Shown here: positions 1 to 6,584 of the stretch, piece after piece
Position numbering within the stretch: the stretch's first letter is position 1
Layout: every line of letters starts with the position of its first letter
Assembly (NCBI GenBank): GCA_017998575.1
Contig: JAGOCV010000053.1
Coordinates: forward strand, 1-16,175
Direction of reading: 5' to 3'
Source: Burkholderiaceae bacterium
Lineage (GTDB): Bacteria > Pseudomonadota > Gammaproteobacteria > Burkholderiales > Burkholderiaceae
DNA: 16,175 nucleotides
Notes under the pieces: model-generated
The model's input: only the letters and a program-made list of their open reading frames with translations
Told to the model about the DNA's origin: nothing
Database searches by the model: none
Translations under genes and position numbers: made by a program

Positions 1-771
1 GCTGATTGCGCCATACATTGAGGGGAGTGTGGCCGCGGCCGCGGCAAGATGCGCCGCTGGCCAGACGATGGCCCCCAACTGCTCTTCATGCATGGACAGC
101 CACGCCTCGATGCGCCGCGCCCTGTCCCGACCGATAGAGGGAACACGTCGATACCAGCTCCGGCCTCGCACGCGCAGCAAGGCCAGCAGCTCCTCGAGGC
201 GCAGCACGCCGGCGCCGCGCAAGGCGGTGCTGACCGAAGCGCCCAGCCAGGCGGTCACCGGGTCTGCAGGGCCAGGAACGCGCGCCAGGCGCGGCTGCAG
301 CCAGTTCAGCGCCCTCACCCTTGCCTCCACGCTCTCAGCGGCCTCCAAGGCTGATCCATAGCGTTCCTGGTACATCTCGAGCAGCTCGCGCTCAGAGAAC
401 CCGTCGGCATCGAACTCCGCGGCGAAGTCGTCGAGCGAAGGCGCACGCGGCGTCGACACGCCTTCGTCATCCAGTTGCAGCGCCAGGCGCGCCGCAGCGG
501 CCTGCGATGCGACCGCCACATCCGCGAACCCGTCGAGCTGGGCGACCACCTCAGCGATCAGCCGCCGGTAGAGCGCCTTCGCGGTTCGCACATCGGTCTG
601 GCCATCCGGCATGTAGCGCTCTGCGGCCGCGTCGGGAGCGACGCCCTGAGCGACGGCGCGCATGAACGCGAAGTCGTGCAACCGAAGCCCCACGGCACGC
701 TCGACTTGGCCACGGCTCCCCTTGGGCCGGCCGCGCCGGCGGGGTGTGGATTTATCGTCGAGTTCGTGCAT
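1..771 (-). CDS. DUF3701-type tyrosine recombinase/integrase, N-terminal part (runs off window)
   Basis: The frame is open for 257 codons from ATG at 771 to the left edge, so only the N-terminal part is visible and the catalytic domain would lie outside. The N-terminus has an AT-hook-like basic stretch (RRRGRPKGS, residues 11-19), then a helical region with HDFAFMRAVAQGV (32-44), a pattern I associate with DUF3701 integrases. Residues about 165-230 match DUF3701 as I remember it: DPVTAWLG, LRGAGVLRLEELLALLRVRGRSW and a helix-hairpin-helix-like VPSIGRDRARRIEAWL. These proteins usually carry a C-terminal phage-integrase domain and sit in islands, so the expected role is integration and excision of this element. 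I chose 771 over the ATG at 777 because GGGAG lies 8 nt upstream of 771 but only 2 nt upstream of 777. A 12-bp inverted repeat overlaps the start. The family call is fairly sure; enzymatic activity is inferred. Confidence 0.72.
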   Translation of the reverse strand, partial: MHELDDKSTPRRRGRPKGSRGQVERAVGLRLHDFAFMRAVAQGVAPDAAAERYMPDGQTDVRTAKALYRRLIAEVVAQLDGFADVAVASQAAAARLALQLDDEGVSTPRAPSLDDFAAEFDADGFSERELLEMYQERYGSALEAAESVEARVRALNWLQPRLARVPGPADPVTAWLGASVSTALRGAGVLRLEELLALLRVRGRSWYRRVPSIGRDRARRIEAWLSMHEEQLGAIVWPAAHLAAAAATLPSMYGAIS

Positions 772-796
772 GCACATAACTCCCGTTATGTGCATG
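769..796. promoter_or_regulatory. Perfect 12-bp inverted repeat over the integrase start
   Basis: CATGCACATAAC (769-780) and GTTATGTGCATG (785-796) are perfect 12-bp inverted arms around a TCCC spacer. The dyad covers the ribosome binding site and both candidate start codons of the recombinase gene. It could be a repressor operator or an RNA hairpin hiding the ribosome binding site. A looser dyad, GTACG / CGTAC, follows at about 796-815. The function is inferred from position only. Confidence 0.6.
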
Positions 797-863
797 TACG
801 AAAAATTCGCCGTACTCGAAGTGCCGAATCGTGCATCGTTGGATTTCCTTTGCTGACAAGCAC

Positions 864-1457
864 TTACGCGCCGCGCGCCCTGCCAGCGCCTGGCGCTGCG
901 GGGCGGACGTCTGCCACGGATCGGGCAGAGCACTGGACCGTCAGAGGAACGTCGAGGTGAGACATGAGCGCGGCCATGGCCAAGACTCGGTCGTTCGGTT
1001 TGACGACGTTGGCCGGTATCGAGAGCGTCACCTTGTCGCGGACCAGGCTGACGTCCAGGTAGGGCATGCCGGTCGCGTTGAACAGCAGCGCGCCCCGCTC
1101 GCACGCGGCGTTGGCCAGCAGCCGCGCCTGCGGGGCATGGAGATGGGCCTCGATCCGCCGGATCATCTGACCCGTGGTGGGATTGAGGGCCAAACGCTGC
1201 AGGTAGGCCAGAGCCTCCTTGAGCAGGTCGAGTGTTTCCTGGTGCTTCTCTTCCGTGGTGAGTCGGAAGGTCTCGGTCGCGTCCTCTGCGGCCTGCAGCC
1301 AGTTCAAAGCCGACTGCGCATCAGTGGCCAGCGATTCGCCGAGGCCGTCTTCCCAGCGCTCGTCGCGCACGCGGCGCAGGTGCTCCAGGATCCTCGGCGG
1401 GAAGTCGGCGGAGCCACGGGGATCATGTGTGTTCATGGTGGTCACCTTGTCGTTCAT
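864..1457 (-). CDS. Hypothetical protein downstream of topB (197 aa)
   Basis: I do not recognise this family. The ATG at 1457 overlaps the topB stop (ATGA, 1454-1457), which suggests translational coupling. An internal ATG at 1436 has an AAGGTG ribosome-binding-like site 6 nt upstream and is a real alternative (190 aa). The protein looks soluble and mostly helical, with no signal peptide or membrane segment. Its middle part (about residues 45-100) is charged and helical. The last ~15 residues are Ala/Arg/Gly/Pro-rich and probably disordered. A copy of the TCCGNCGGA palindrome at 1154-1162 encodes the IRRI of its MIRRIEAH stretch. It is the last gene of the block before the 92-bp gap leading to the recombinase. 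It is clearly coding by its context, but its function is unknown. Confidence 0.6.
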   Translation of the reverse strand: MNDKVTTMNTHDPRGSADFPPRILEHLRRVRDERWEDGLGESLATDAQSALNWLQAAEDATETFRLTTEEKHQETLDLLKEALAYLQRLALNPTTGQMIRRIEAHLHAPQARLLANAACERGALLFNATGMPYLDVSLVRDKVTLSIPANVVKPNDRVLAMAALMSHLDVPLTVQCSARSVADVRPAAPGAGRARGA

Positions 1458-3664
1458 TGCGCCCACTGAAAAAGCTTGCAGCCGGGGAACTCGCTGCAGC
1501 CCCAGAACTGCTTGTCCGACTCCTTGAGGTTGCGCAGCTGCACCCTGCCCTTGCGGCACGAAGGGCACGGATCACCTGGCTTCAGCGGGCTGGCAGGCGC
1601 CGCGCGCGATCCGGCGGATGGACGCGGTGCCGGCGCGCCAGGACGGCCGCCGGCGTCCGGCAATGTCGTCTTGCACCCTGGGTAGGCAGAGCAGCCCCAG
1701 AACGCGCCTGTGGAGCCGCTACGCGGCCGCATGGGCTTGCCGCAGGCCGGACAGGCGTGGACGGGTCCCGTGGGCTCTGCGCGTGGCACCCGCGGCCGCG
1801 CCTGCGGGCGAATCTTCCCGATGAGATCCGCAAGCCACTGTCCCAGCGACCGCTCGAAGTCCTCAAGCTTCAGCGCGCCCGACTCGATCTGCATCAGCTG
1901 GTCCTCCCATAGGGCCGTGAGCACCGGATCCGCGAGGGCCGGTGCGTACTGCTCCATGGTGCCGATGAGGGCCGTACCCCTGTCGGTCGGCACGATGAAC
2001 TTCTTCTCGTTGGCGATGTACTCGCGCTTGAACAGTCCCTCGATGATCGAGCTGCGTGTTGCATCAGTCCCGATGCCGGCCTTCTCCTTCGACTGCATCA
2101 CCTTCTTGAGGCGTGGGTCGTCGATGATCTTGTCGATCGACTCCATCGCGGCCAGGAGCGTGCCTTCGGTGTAGCGCTTCGGCGGCTTCGTCTTCGTGGC
2201 TACCGTATCCGCCTTGCGATTGATGGCCTGGTCGCCCTGCGCTGCCGCCGGCATGGCGATGGGCGGGCCGTCGCCCTCGCCCTGATCCGCCGGATCGGGT
2301 TTGGACACGGCCGCGCGGGCGGCGTCCAGTTCTGCATAGGCCAGTTTCCAGCCCGGCACCGTCGTGACCTCACCCGTGGCCGTGAAGGCCTCGCCCTCGC
2401 AGGCCACGTCCATCACCGTGCGATTGAACTCGCGATCACCCAGGAACTGGGCGATGTAGCGGCGACGGATGAGGTCGTAGACCATGCGTTCCGTCGGCTT
2501 CATGTCGACCAGTTTCACGGTTGGATTGGCCGTGGGAATGATCGCGTGGTGGGCCGTGACCTTCTTGTCGTTGAAGGCGCGGCCAGGCTTGCCAGCTACA
2601 GCGCGCTCGATGAGCTTCGAGAACGCCGGATCGGTCGCGCGAAGCGCCTGCAGCACCTGTGGCACCTCTCCCGCCATGGACTCGGGCAGGTGCTCGCAGT
2701 CCGTGCGCGGATAGGTCGTGGCCTTGTGCGTCTCGTAGAGCGCCTGGCACGCATCGAGCACGGCCTGTGCCTTGAGTCCGTACCGAGCAGAGGCTTCGCG
2801 CTGCAGGGAGCCCAGGCTGTACAGCAGCGGGGCCAGCTCACGTTCGCGCGTCTTCTCGACGCGGCTGACGCGACCCGTGCGGCCGCGCACCTTCGTGGCC
2901 ACGCCGTCGACGTAGGATCGGTCGACGCAGTGGCCATCCTTGTCCAGGCGAGCAGCATCGGCCTTCCAGCGCATCGGAATCAAGGTGCCCTGCACCTCGA
3001 AGGAGGCCTGCAGCACGTAGTGCGCCTTCGGCTTGAAGTTCAGGATCTCGCGCTCGCGCCGCACGATCAGGGCGAGCACTGGCGTCTGCACGCGGCCGCA
3101 GTGCAGGACGCCGCCCTTGCCGCCGGTGCCGAACGCCGCGGTCAAGGCCATCGTCATGTTCATGCCGGCCAGCCAGTCGGCACGGGCACGGCCCATGCCG
3201 GAGAAATACAGTGGCTTCGTCTTCTGGTCAGGCAGCAGGCCAGCCAGGGCCTTGCGGATCGACGCACTGTCGAGCGCGCCGAGCCAGAGGCGGCGGATCG
3301 GTCCGCCGTATCCAGCGAGCTGCATCACCTCGCGTGCGATTACCTCGCCCTCGCGGTCTGCGTCAGTTGCAATTACCACCTCGCGGGCTTGCTTCAGCAA
3401 ACGGGCCACGACCTGGTACTGCTCCCGCGTCGACGGCTTGACGTCCATGTGCCACTGCGTCGGCACCACGGGCAGAAGGTTCAGATCCCACGACGTCAGC
3501 GCCGGCGCGTAGTGCTCAGGCTTGGCCTGCTCCAGCAGGTGGCCGATGCACCAGGTCACGGCCACGCCGTCGCCGGTCATACAGCCATTGCCGCGCTGCT
3601 TCGCGCCCACGTGCGGCGCGATGTCGCGGGCCTGAGAGGGCTTTTCGCAGATGAACAGTTTCAT
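1454..3664 (-). CDS. topB: DNA topoisomerase III (ICE-type TopB)
   Basis: This is a type IA topoisomerase that cuts and passes single DNA strands; in ICEs of this class it is thought to help decatenate or process the replicating or transferring element. The 736-aa protein starts MKLFICEKPSQA, the usual start of the TOPRIM domain, with the acidic metal-binding DADRE at residues 101-105. SGMGRARADWL (153-163) and CGRVQTP (189-195) follow. The active-site tyrosine is in TTYPRTD (Tyr318), and IGTDATR is present further on. The C-terminus has two zinc ribbons of CxxC...CxxxxxxC type (CPACG...GCSAYPGC and CPSCR...GCSEFPGC). Two TCCGNCGGA palindromes fall in its linkers (1620-1628 and 2286-2294). 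The start is fixed by MKLF and by an ATGA overlap with the upstream 69-aa ORF; the ribosome binding site is weak. The reading frame continues further upstream, but that extension lies over other genes and is not real coding. The identification is secure. Confidence 0.95.
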   Translation of the reverse strand: MKLFICEKPSQARDIAPHVGAKQRGNGCMTGDGVAVTWCIGHLLEQAKPEHYAPALTSWDLNLLPVVPTQWHMDVKPSTREQYQVVARLLKQAREVVIATDADREGEVIAREVMQLAGYGGPIRRLWLGALDSASIRKALAGLLPDQKTKPLYFSGMGRARADWLAGMNMTMALTAAFGTGGKGGVLHCGRVQTPVLALIVRREREILNFKPKAHYVLQASFEVQGTLIPMRWKADAARLDKDGHCVDRSYVDGVATKVRGRTGRVSRVEKTRERELAPLLYSLGSLQREASARYGLKAQAVLDACQALYETHKATTYPRTDCEHLPESMAGEVPQVLQALRATDPAFSKLIERAVAGKPGRAFNDKKVTAHHAIIPTANPTVKLVDMKPTERMVYDLIRRRYIAQFLGDREFNRTVMDVACEGEAFTATGEVTTVPGWKLAYAELDAARAAVSKPDPADQGEGDGPPIAMPAAAQGDQAINRKADTVATKTKPPKRYTEGTLLAAMESIDKIIDDPRLKKVMQSKEKAGIGTDATRSSIIEGLFKREYIANEKKFIVPTDRGTALIGTMEQYAPALADPVLTALWEDQLMQIESGALKLEDFERSLGQWLADLIGKIRPQARPRVPRAEPTGPVHACPACGKPMRPRSGSTGAFWGCSAYPGCKTTLPDAGGRPGAPAPRPSAGSRAAPASPLKPGDPCPSCRKGRVQLRNLKESDKQFWGCSEFPGCKLFQWAQ

Positions 3665-3870
3665 GGGGTGATCTGATGATTCGGGGCTGACGCTTGCGGC
3701 CCAACAACCAGGATCGACTTGCCGTCGACCCATAGCGACCCGTCCTCGCATTCCTCTACGACGACGAGGCCGTATGCGAGCGGAACCTCGATCCGGCGGA
3801 CGACCGGTGCTCGCACCTGGACGGGCACGACGTCGCCGCCACGCGGATCCGCCGGATCGACGTCGTTCAC
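3661..3870 (-). CDS. Small hypothetical protein between ssb and topB (69 aa)
   Basis: This short ORF starts at GTG 3870, overlapping the ssb stop (GTGA), and its TGA overlaps the topB start (ATGA). Those tight overlaps on both sides are the main reason to believe it is translated. The sequence begins VNDVDPADPRGG and continues with a beta-rich stretch, VPLAYGLVVVEECEDGSLWVDGKSILVVG, suggesting a compact beta fold. It has no membrane segment. Two copies of the TCCGNCGGA palindrome lie inside it (3792-3800 encoding RRI, and 3848-3856 encoding DPADP). I do not recognise the family. A role as an accessory to SSB or topoisomerase III is only a guess from position. Confidence 0.55.
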   Translation of the reverse strand: MNDVDPADPRGGDVVPVQVRAPVVRRIEVPLAYGLVVVEECEDGSLWVDGKSILVVGPQASAPNHQITP

Positions 3871-4283
3871 GCCGCGCTGCCTTCGGCCTGCTGCTGGCGA
3901 GCGCGCATTTCGATGCGCTCGACCCGGTTCGGCAGCAGGGCCACCTTCGCTGCGTCGCACCGCAGCTCGTAGTACGCGTTCTTGCCGGCGTTCTGGTCTT
4001 CGTCACTGGGGACGTAGACGTGCAGGTGGAGGTCTCCGACGACGAGCATGCGCATGCCTTTGCGATACAGCTGCATGACGGAATCGCCCAGTCGCTCGTT
4101 CCAGATGGTCACGGCCACGGGCTTGCTCCGCGACTCGTCCTGGTACGGGCCGTCTTCGCCATCGCGCCACACATCGCTCATCATCCGGAACTGGGTGATT
4201 CGCTTGGGGCCGTTGGCCGTCTCCACCTGCTTCTGGGTGGGACTGTCCAGCATGTTGCCGGTGACTTCTGCTTCGATTGCCAT
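3867..4283 (-). CDS. ssb: Single-stranded DNA-binding protein (ICE-encoded SSB)
   Basis: The 138-aa protein fits an OB-fold SSB. It starts MAIEAEVTGNMLDSP, then RITQFRMMSDVW and KPVAVTIWNERLGDSVMQLYRKGMRMLVVGDLHLHVYV, the usual strand-helix-strand pattern. It would coat single-stranded DNA during replication and transfer of the element. It sits two genes upstream of topB, as in PFGI-1/SPI-7-like elements. The ATG at 4283 has AGGAG 6 nt upstream. The C-terminus (RARQQQAEGSAA) lacks the acidic DDDIPF-like tail that recruits host repair and replication proteins in chromosomal SSBs, so it may not use that host interaction hub. The stop overlaps the next ORF (GTGA). In the 80-bp gap before it a weak 6-bp stem (4332-4337 / 4351-4356) has no U-run, so I do not call a terminator. 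Confidence 0.85.
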   Translation of the reverse strand: MAIEAEVTGNMLDSPTQKQVETANGPKRITQFRMMSDVWRDGEDGPYQDESRSKPVAVTIWNERLGDSVMQLYRKGMRMLVVGDLHLHVYVPSDEDQNAGKNAYYELRCDAAKVALLPNRVERIEMRARQQQAEGSAA

Positions 4284-4363
4284 TGTGATCTCCTGTTAGG
4301 TTGGCAAACTGACTCACACATCAGGTGCCACCAGGGCGCCGCCCCAGTCGGCCCTGAACTCCC

Positions 4364-4777
4364 TCAATCCGACGGATCGGATTCGCCGCCCAGGCCCAAG
4401 AAGCCCTCGCAGCGGTTCAAGCTGCCTTGCAGCAGCCGGTCGAGCACGTTGAGTTCGTCAACGCGCCGATTCATGGATACGTAGTGCCGGCGCACCGCGC
4501 CAGGCAGCAGGCCCAGGGCGGACTGCAGGTCGTCCCAGGTGGCATGGCGGTGCAGTCCTCCGGCCTTGATGCGCCACCGCAGCCGCCACGAACCCTGGTG
4601 CTCGCCGCCGCTCATGGGCAGGTGCCGCACCAGAGTGATCGGAGAGCCGGCCACGCGACTCGCCTCGAGCACCTGGGCCATCTCGACGTGCACCTTCATC
4701 TGCTGTTCGCGCAACCGCTTGCGCAGCGCCATGAACTGAGCTCGGCCCGTCAACGCGGCCAGGTCCTGGATCAGCAC
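4364..4777 (-). CDS. DUF3158-like ICE protein
   Basis: The 137-aa protein begins at GTG 4777, preceded by GAGGG at 6 nt. Helical, basic N-terminal residues (LRKRLREQQMKVHVEMAQVLEA) are followed by WRLRWRIKAGG, a HATWDDL stretch and LLPGAVRRHYVSMNRRVDELN. That pattern, and the position between a PFL_4669-family gene and ssb, fit the DUF3158 family of ICE proteins, some of which are annotated as integrase regulators. I base this on remembered family features and gene order, not on a search. The last residues, ESDPSD, are encoded by a copy of the TCCGNCGGA palindrome (4368-4376) that runs into the stop codon. The start overlaps the stop of the upstream 63-aa ORF, suggesting coupling. The biochemical role is unknown. 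Confidence 0.55.
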   Translation of the reverse strand: MLIQDLAALTGRAQFMALRKRLREQQMKVHVEMAQVLEASRVAGSPITLVRHLPMSGGEHQGSWRLRWRIKAGGLHRHATWDDLQSALGLLPGAVRRHYVSMNRRVDELNVLDRLLQGSLNRCEGFLGLGGESDPSD

Positions 4778-4962
4778 CGCACGCCCTCATCGCCGATCCG
4801 GCGGATCGAGGCTGTGGCACGACCGTCACGCCCCTTACCCTTAAAGGCTTTTGTTGTCCAAGAAGCAGTGACAAACGCCCTTCGCTTGTTGTCATCGCAT
4901 GCAATGACAAACGCCAATCCGGCGGATTGGAGGTGCTCAGAGGTGACTGCTGTCGTGGCCAT
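4771..4962 (-). CDS. Small hypothetical protein (63 aa)
   Basis: The evidence for translation is contextual. The ATG at 4962 has GGAG 5 nt upstream, the gap to the upstream gene is 13 bp, and the stop overlaps the GTG start of the DUF3158-like gene. The sequence, which includes LAFVIACDDNKRRAFVTASW and TKAFKGKGRDGRATASIRRIGDEG, matches no family I know. The DNA is packed with other signals: two TCCGNCGGA palindromes (4797-4805, 4918-4926), a 20-bp near-palindrome (4890-4909) and a direct repeat TGACAAACGCC (4869-4879, 4905-4915). The stretch could therefore instead be a regulatory or site-rich spacer that happens to be open. I rate a real peptide and a regulatory spacer as about equally likely. 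Confidence 0.45.
   Translation of the reverse strand: MATTAVTSEHLQSAGLAFVIACDDNKRRAFVTASWTTKAFKGKGRDGRATASIRRIGDEGVRC
4890..4909. promoter_or_regulatory. 20-bp near-palindrome, copy A
   Basis: This site and the one at 7667-7686 share the consensus TGTCATYGCMTGCARTGACA (17 of 20 identical), each nearly self-complementary. A half-site, GCAGTGACA, is at 4865-4873, and TGACAAACGCC is directly repeated at 4869-4879 and 4905-4915. A binding site for an element-encoded protein such as ParB or a regulator is possible but unproven. Confidence 0.5.
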
Positions 4963-4975
4963 GCGATCTCCAGCC

Positions 4976-5419
4976 CTACCGCTTTAGCCCAGGACCGCGC
5001 GGGTCTACGCTCTTGAGTTGGTCAGCCAAAACGGACCACATCAGTCGAAGCTTCTGAGGTGTGTTTTTCACGGTCCGCAGCACCTCGACGAGTCCGTCGC
5101 TATCAAGGGCCTCGACGGACCGTTGGGCAGATCGCACGGTGGGCACAAACTGCGAGCCGTACTCGCGCTGGAGCGTCTGACCCGACAGCGTGCGGGGGAT
5201 CTGGAGGCCTATCGCTCGGTGGTGGTCCATGAGTTCCCACAGAACGGTGGCTTCCACAACATGGCCCCCTCGGATGGCGAGCAGTCGAACGAAGAGCTTT
5301 GCGTCTTGCGGATTGGCTTCGCAGAACGCAGCCCAAGCCTTTTTTTCTTCGGACTCAACGTCGTTGGCGGCTTGATGCGGCATGGGCTGGACCTCTTGAG
5401 ACGCAGACTGCGGCATCAT
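4976..5419 (-). CDS. Hypothetical ICE protein (147 aa)
   Basis: I do not recognise this family. The ATG at 5419 shares one base with the stop of the upstream gene (TGATG), so translation is probably coupled. The first ~25 residues (MMPQSASQEVQPMPHQAANDVES) look disordered. The rest is soluble and helical, with LFVRLLAIRGGHVVEATVLWELMDHHRAIG, then TVRSAQRSVEALDSDGLVEVLRT. This helix-rich shape with an apparent recognition-helix-like segment would suit a small DNA-binding or replication accessory protein, but that is a guess. No signal peptide or transmembrane segment is visible. It lies between the PFL_4669-family gene and the 63-aa ORF, in the position where other elements carry small, poorly conserved genes. 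Confidence 0.65.
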   Translation of the reverse strand: MMPQSASQEVQPMPHQAANDVESEEKKAWAAFCEANPQDAKLFVRLLAIRGGHVVEATVLWELMDHHRAIGLQIPRTLSGQTLQREYGSQFVPTVRSAQRSVEALDSDGLVEVLRTVKNTPQKLRLMWSVLADQLKSVDPRGPGLKR

Positions 5420-6564
5420 CAGTCGACCAGGCCAGCCGTGTCCGCCGTGCCCGATCCGTCGGATTCGCTGGTTGCTGCAGCGTCCATCGCGCTGGCCGCT
5501 TGCTGCAGCAGCTCCCGCTCCTTCGCGCTCAGCCGTTCGTTGCGCAGCGAGTGACGCGGTGCCAGCTCGCCCGTGTACACGGACTGCGGCAGCGGGCCCA
5601 ACACCTGGCGAACTGCGGCAGCACGTTTGACGGCTGCCTCATCGGCCTGCGGCAGATAGTCCGCGCGGCTGAGAGCACGCAGGTTGTCGTTGAGGAGCAC
5701 GCGGCTGGCCCGCAGCACCATCTCGAAGAGGGAGCGGCACTGGTGCTTGATCTCGTGGAGCGTCTGCCGCACGTCGGCCTTGCTGATCAGATCCCGGCGC
5801 TCGGCCGACTTGATCACGCGCACGCAGTAGTCGAAGTTCACCATCATGTTGGAGATGGCGTAGCCATAGGGCGAGCGGTAGCCCAGGCTCACGGCCTGGG
5901 GATGCTGCGCGCCCAGCACGCTGTACTTGAGGCCGCGCGCGCGCATGTCGTCCAGCAGCTTGACGTGCTTGGCTTCGATCTGCCGCACCTTCTGCGTGAT
6001 TGCCCCAAGTCGCTGGTCGACGTCGACCAGCGTGGCATCGGCATACGGGTTGTCGCCCGAGGTCAACAGGAACAACTGCCGCAGCGCGGTGGCGGCTCGA
6101 CGTCCGCCGGGCACGCCGAAGCGCGACTCGCCTGGCGCCGGCGTGGCGCCCAGGTACAGACGCATCGCTTCGAGCGTGTGCAGCGTCATCGAGTCCTCTT
6201 CGTCGCGCTGCAGCGCGCCCATGAGCAGTACCTTGCGGGCGTGCTCGACCGGCACGTCAGCTTCTGCCGCTGCCCGAGCTTGATGCTCGGACTGCAGGCG
6301 GCGGAACTCGGTCAGGCGTTCGAGGTAGGCCTCGTAACGCGGGTACATCGGATCCGCCGGATCGGGTTCATCCAGCTGGATCAGATGTGCCACGGCCGCT
6401 GCTTCAGCCCCCAGGTCATAGCCGTCCGGGAAGACATGCTGCGGACTCGCTGCTTCAGCCGAATCCACGATCGTCGTTGCTGCTTCAGTCGTCTGACGTT
6501 CATCGGCCACCACGCCCTCCACTGGGGCAGACTTCTTGGCGGGGGATGCTTTCCGTGTTGCCAT
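5419..6564 (-). CDS. PFL_4669-family ICE protein (DUF1845/AcaB-like)
   Basis: The 381-aa protein fits the integrating-conjugative-element family PFL_4669 (TIGR03761), related to DUF1845, which has been linked to AcaB-type regulators. The matching features are SMTLHTLEAMRLYLG (125-139), LTSGDNPYADATLVDVDQRL (167-186) and YRSPYGYAISNMMVNFDYCVR (229-249), followed by a helical repeat ending around residue 290. The first ~60 residues and the last ~40 are Ala/Ser/Glu-rich and probably disordered. TCCGNCGGA palindromes encode EPDPADP (6353-6361) and part of the tail (5455-5463), so they sit outside the conserved core. AAGGAGAGG lies just upstream of the ATG at 6564. Its place between the initiator-like gene and the DUF3158-like gene is as expected for this class of element. 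Its molecular role is not established; a regulatory role is inferred from the AcaB relation. Confidence 0.78.
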   Translation of the reverse strand: MATRKASPAKKSAPVEGVVADERQTTEAATTIVDSAEAASPQHVFPDGYDLGAEAAAVAHLIQLDEPDPADPMYPRYEAYLERLTEFRRLQSEHQARAAAEADVPVEHARKVLLMGALQRDEEDSMTLHTLEAMRLYLGATPAPGESRFGVPGGRRAATALRQLFLLTSGDNPYADATLVDVDQRLGAITQKVRQIEAKHVKLLDDMRARGLKYSVLGAQHPQAVSLGYRSPYGYAISNMMVNFDYCVRVIKSAERRDLISKADVRQTLHEIKHQCRSLFEMVLRASRVLLNDNLRALSRADYLPQADEAAVKRAAAVRQVLGPLPQSVYTGELAPRHSLRNERLSAKERELLQQAASAMDAAATSESDGSGTADTAGLVD

Positions 6565-6584
6565 TTCGATTCCTCTCCTTGTGC

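Noticed and set aside
2546..3676. Long plus-strand open frame (376 codons) opposite topB
   Set aside because: It is antisense to the conserved TOPRIM and catalytic parts of topB; the translation is His/Arg/Ala-rich without any motif. It is a high-GC shadow.
3665..4006. N-terminal extension of the topB frame upstream of MKLF
   Set aside because: It overlaps the 69-aa ORF and ssb, is Arg-rich, and type IA enzymes begin at the MKLFICEKPSQA motif.
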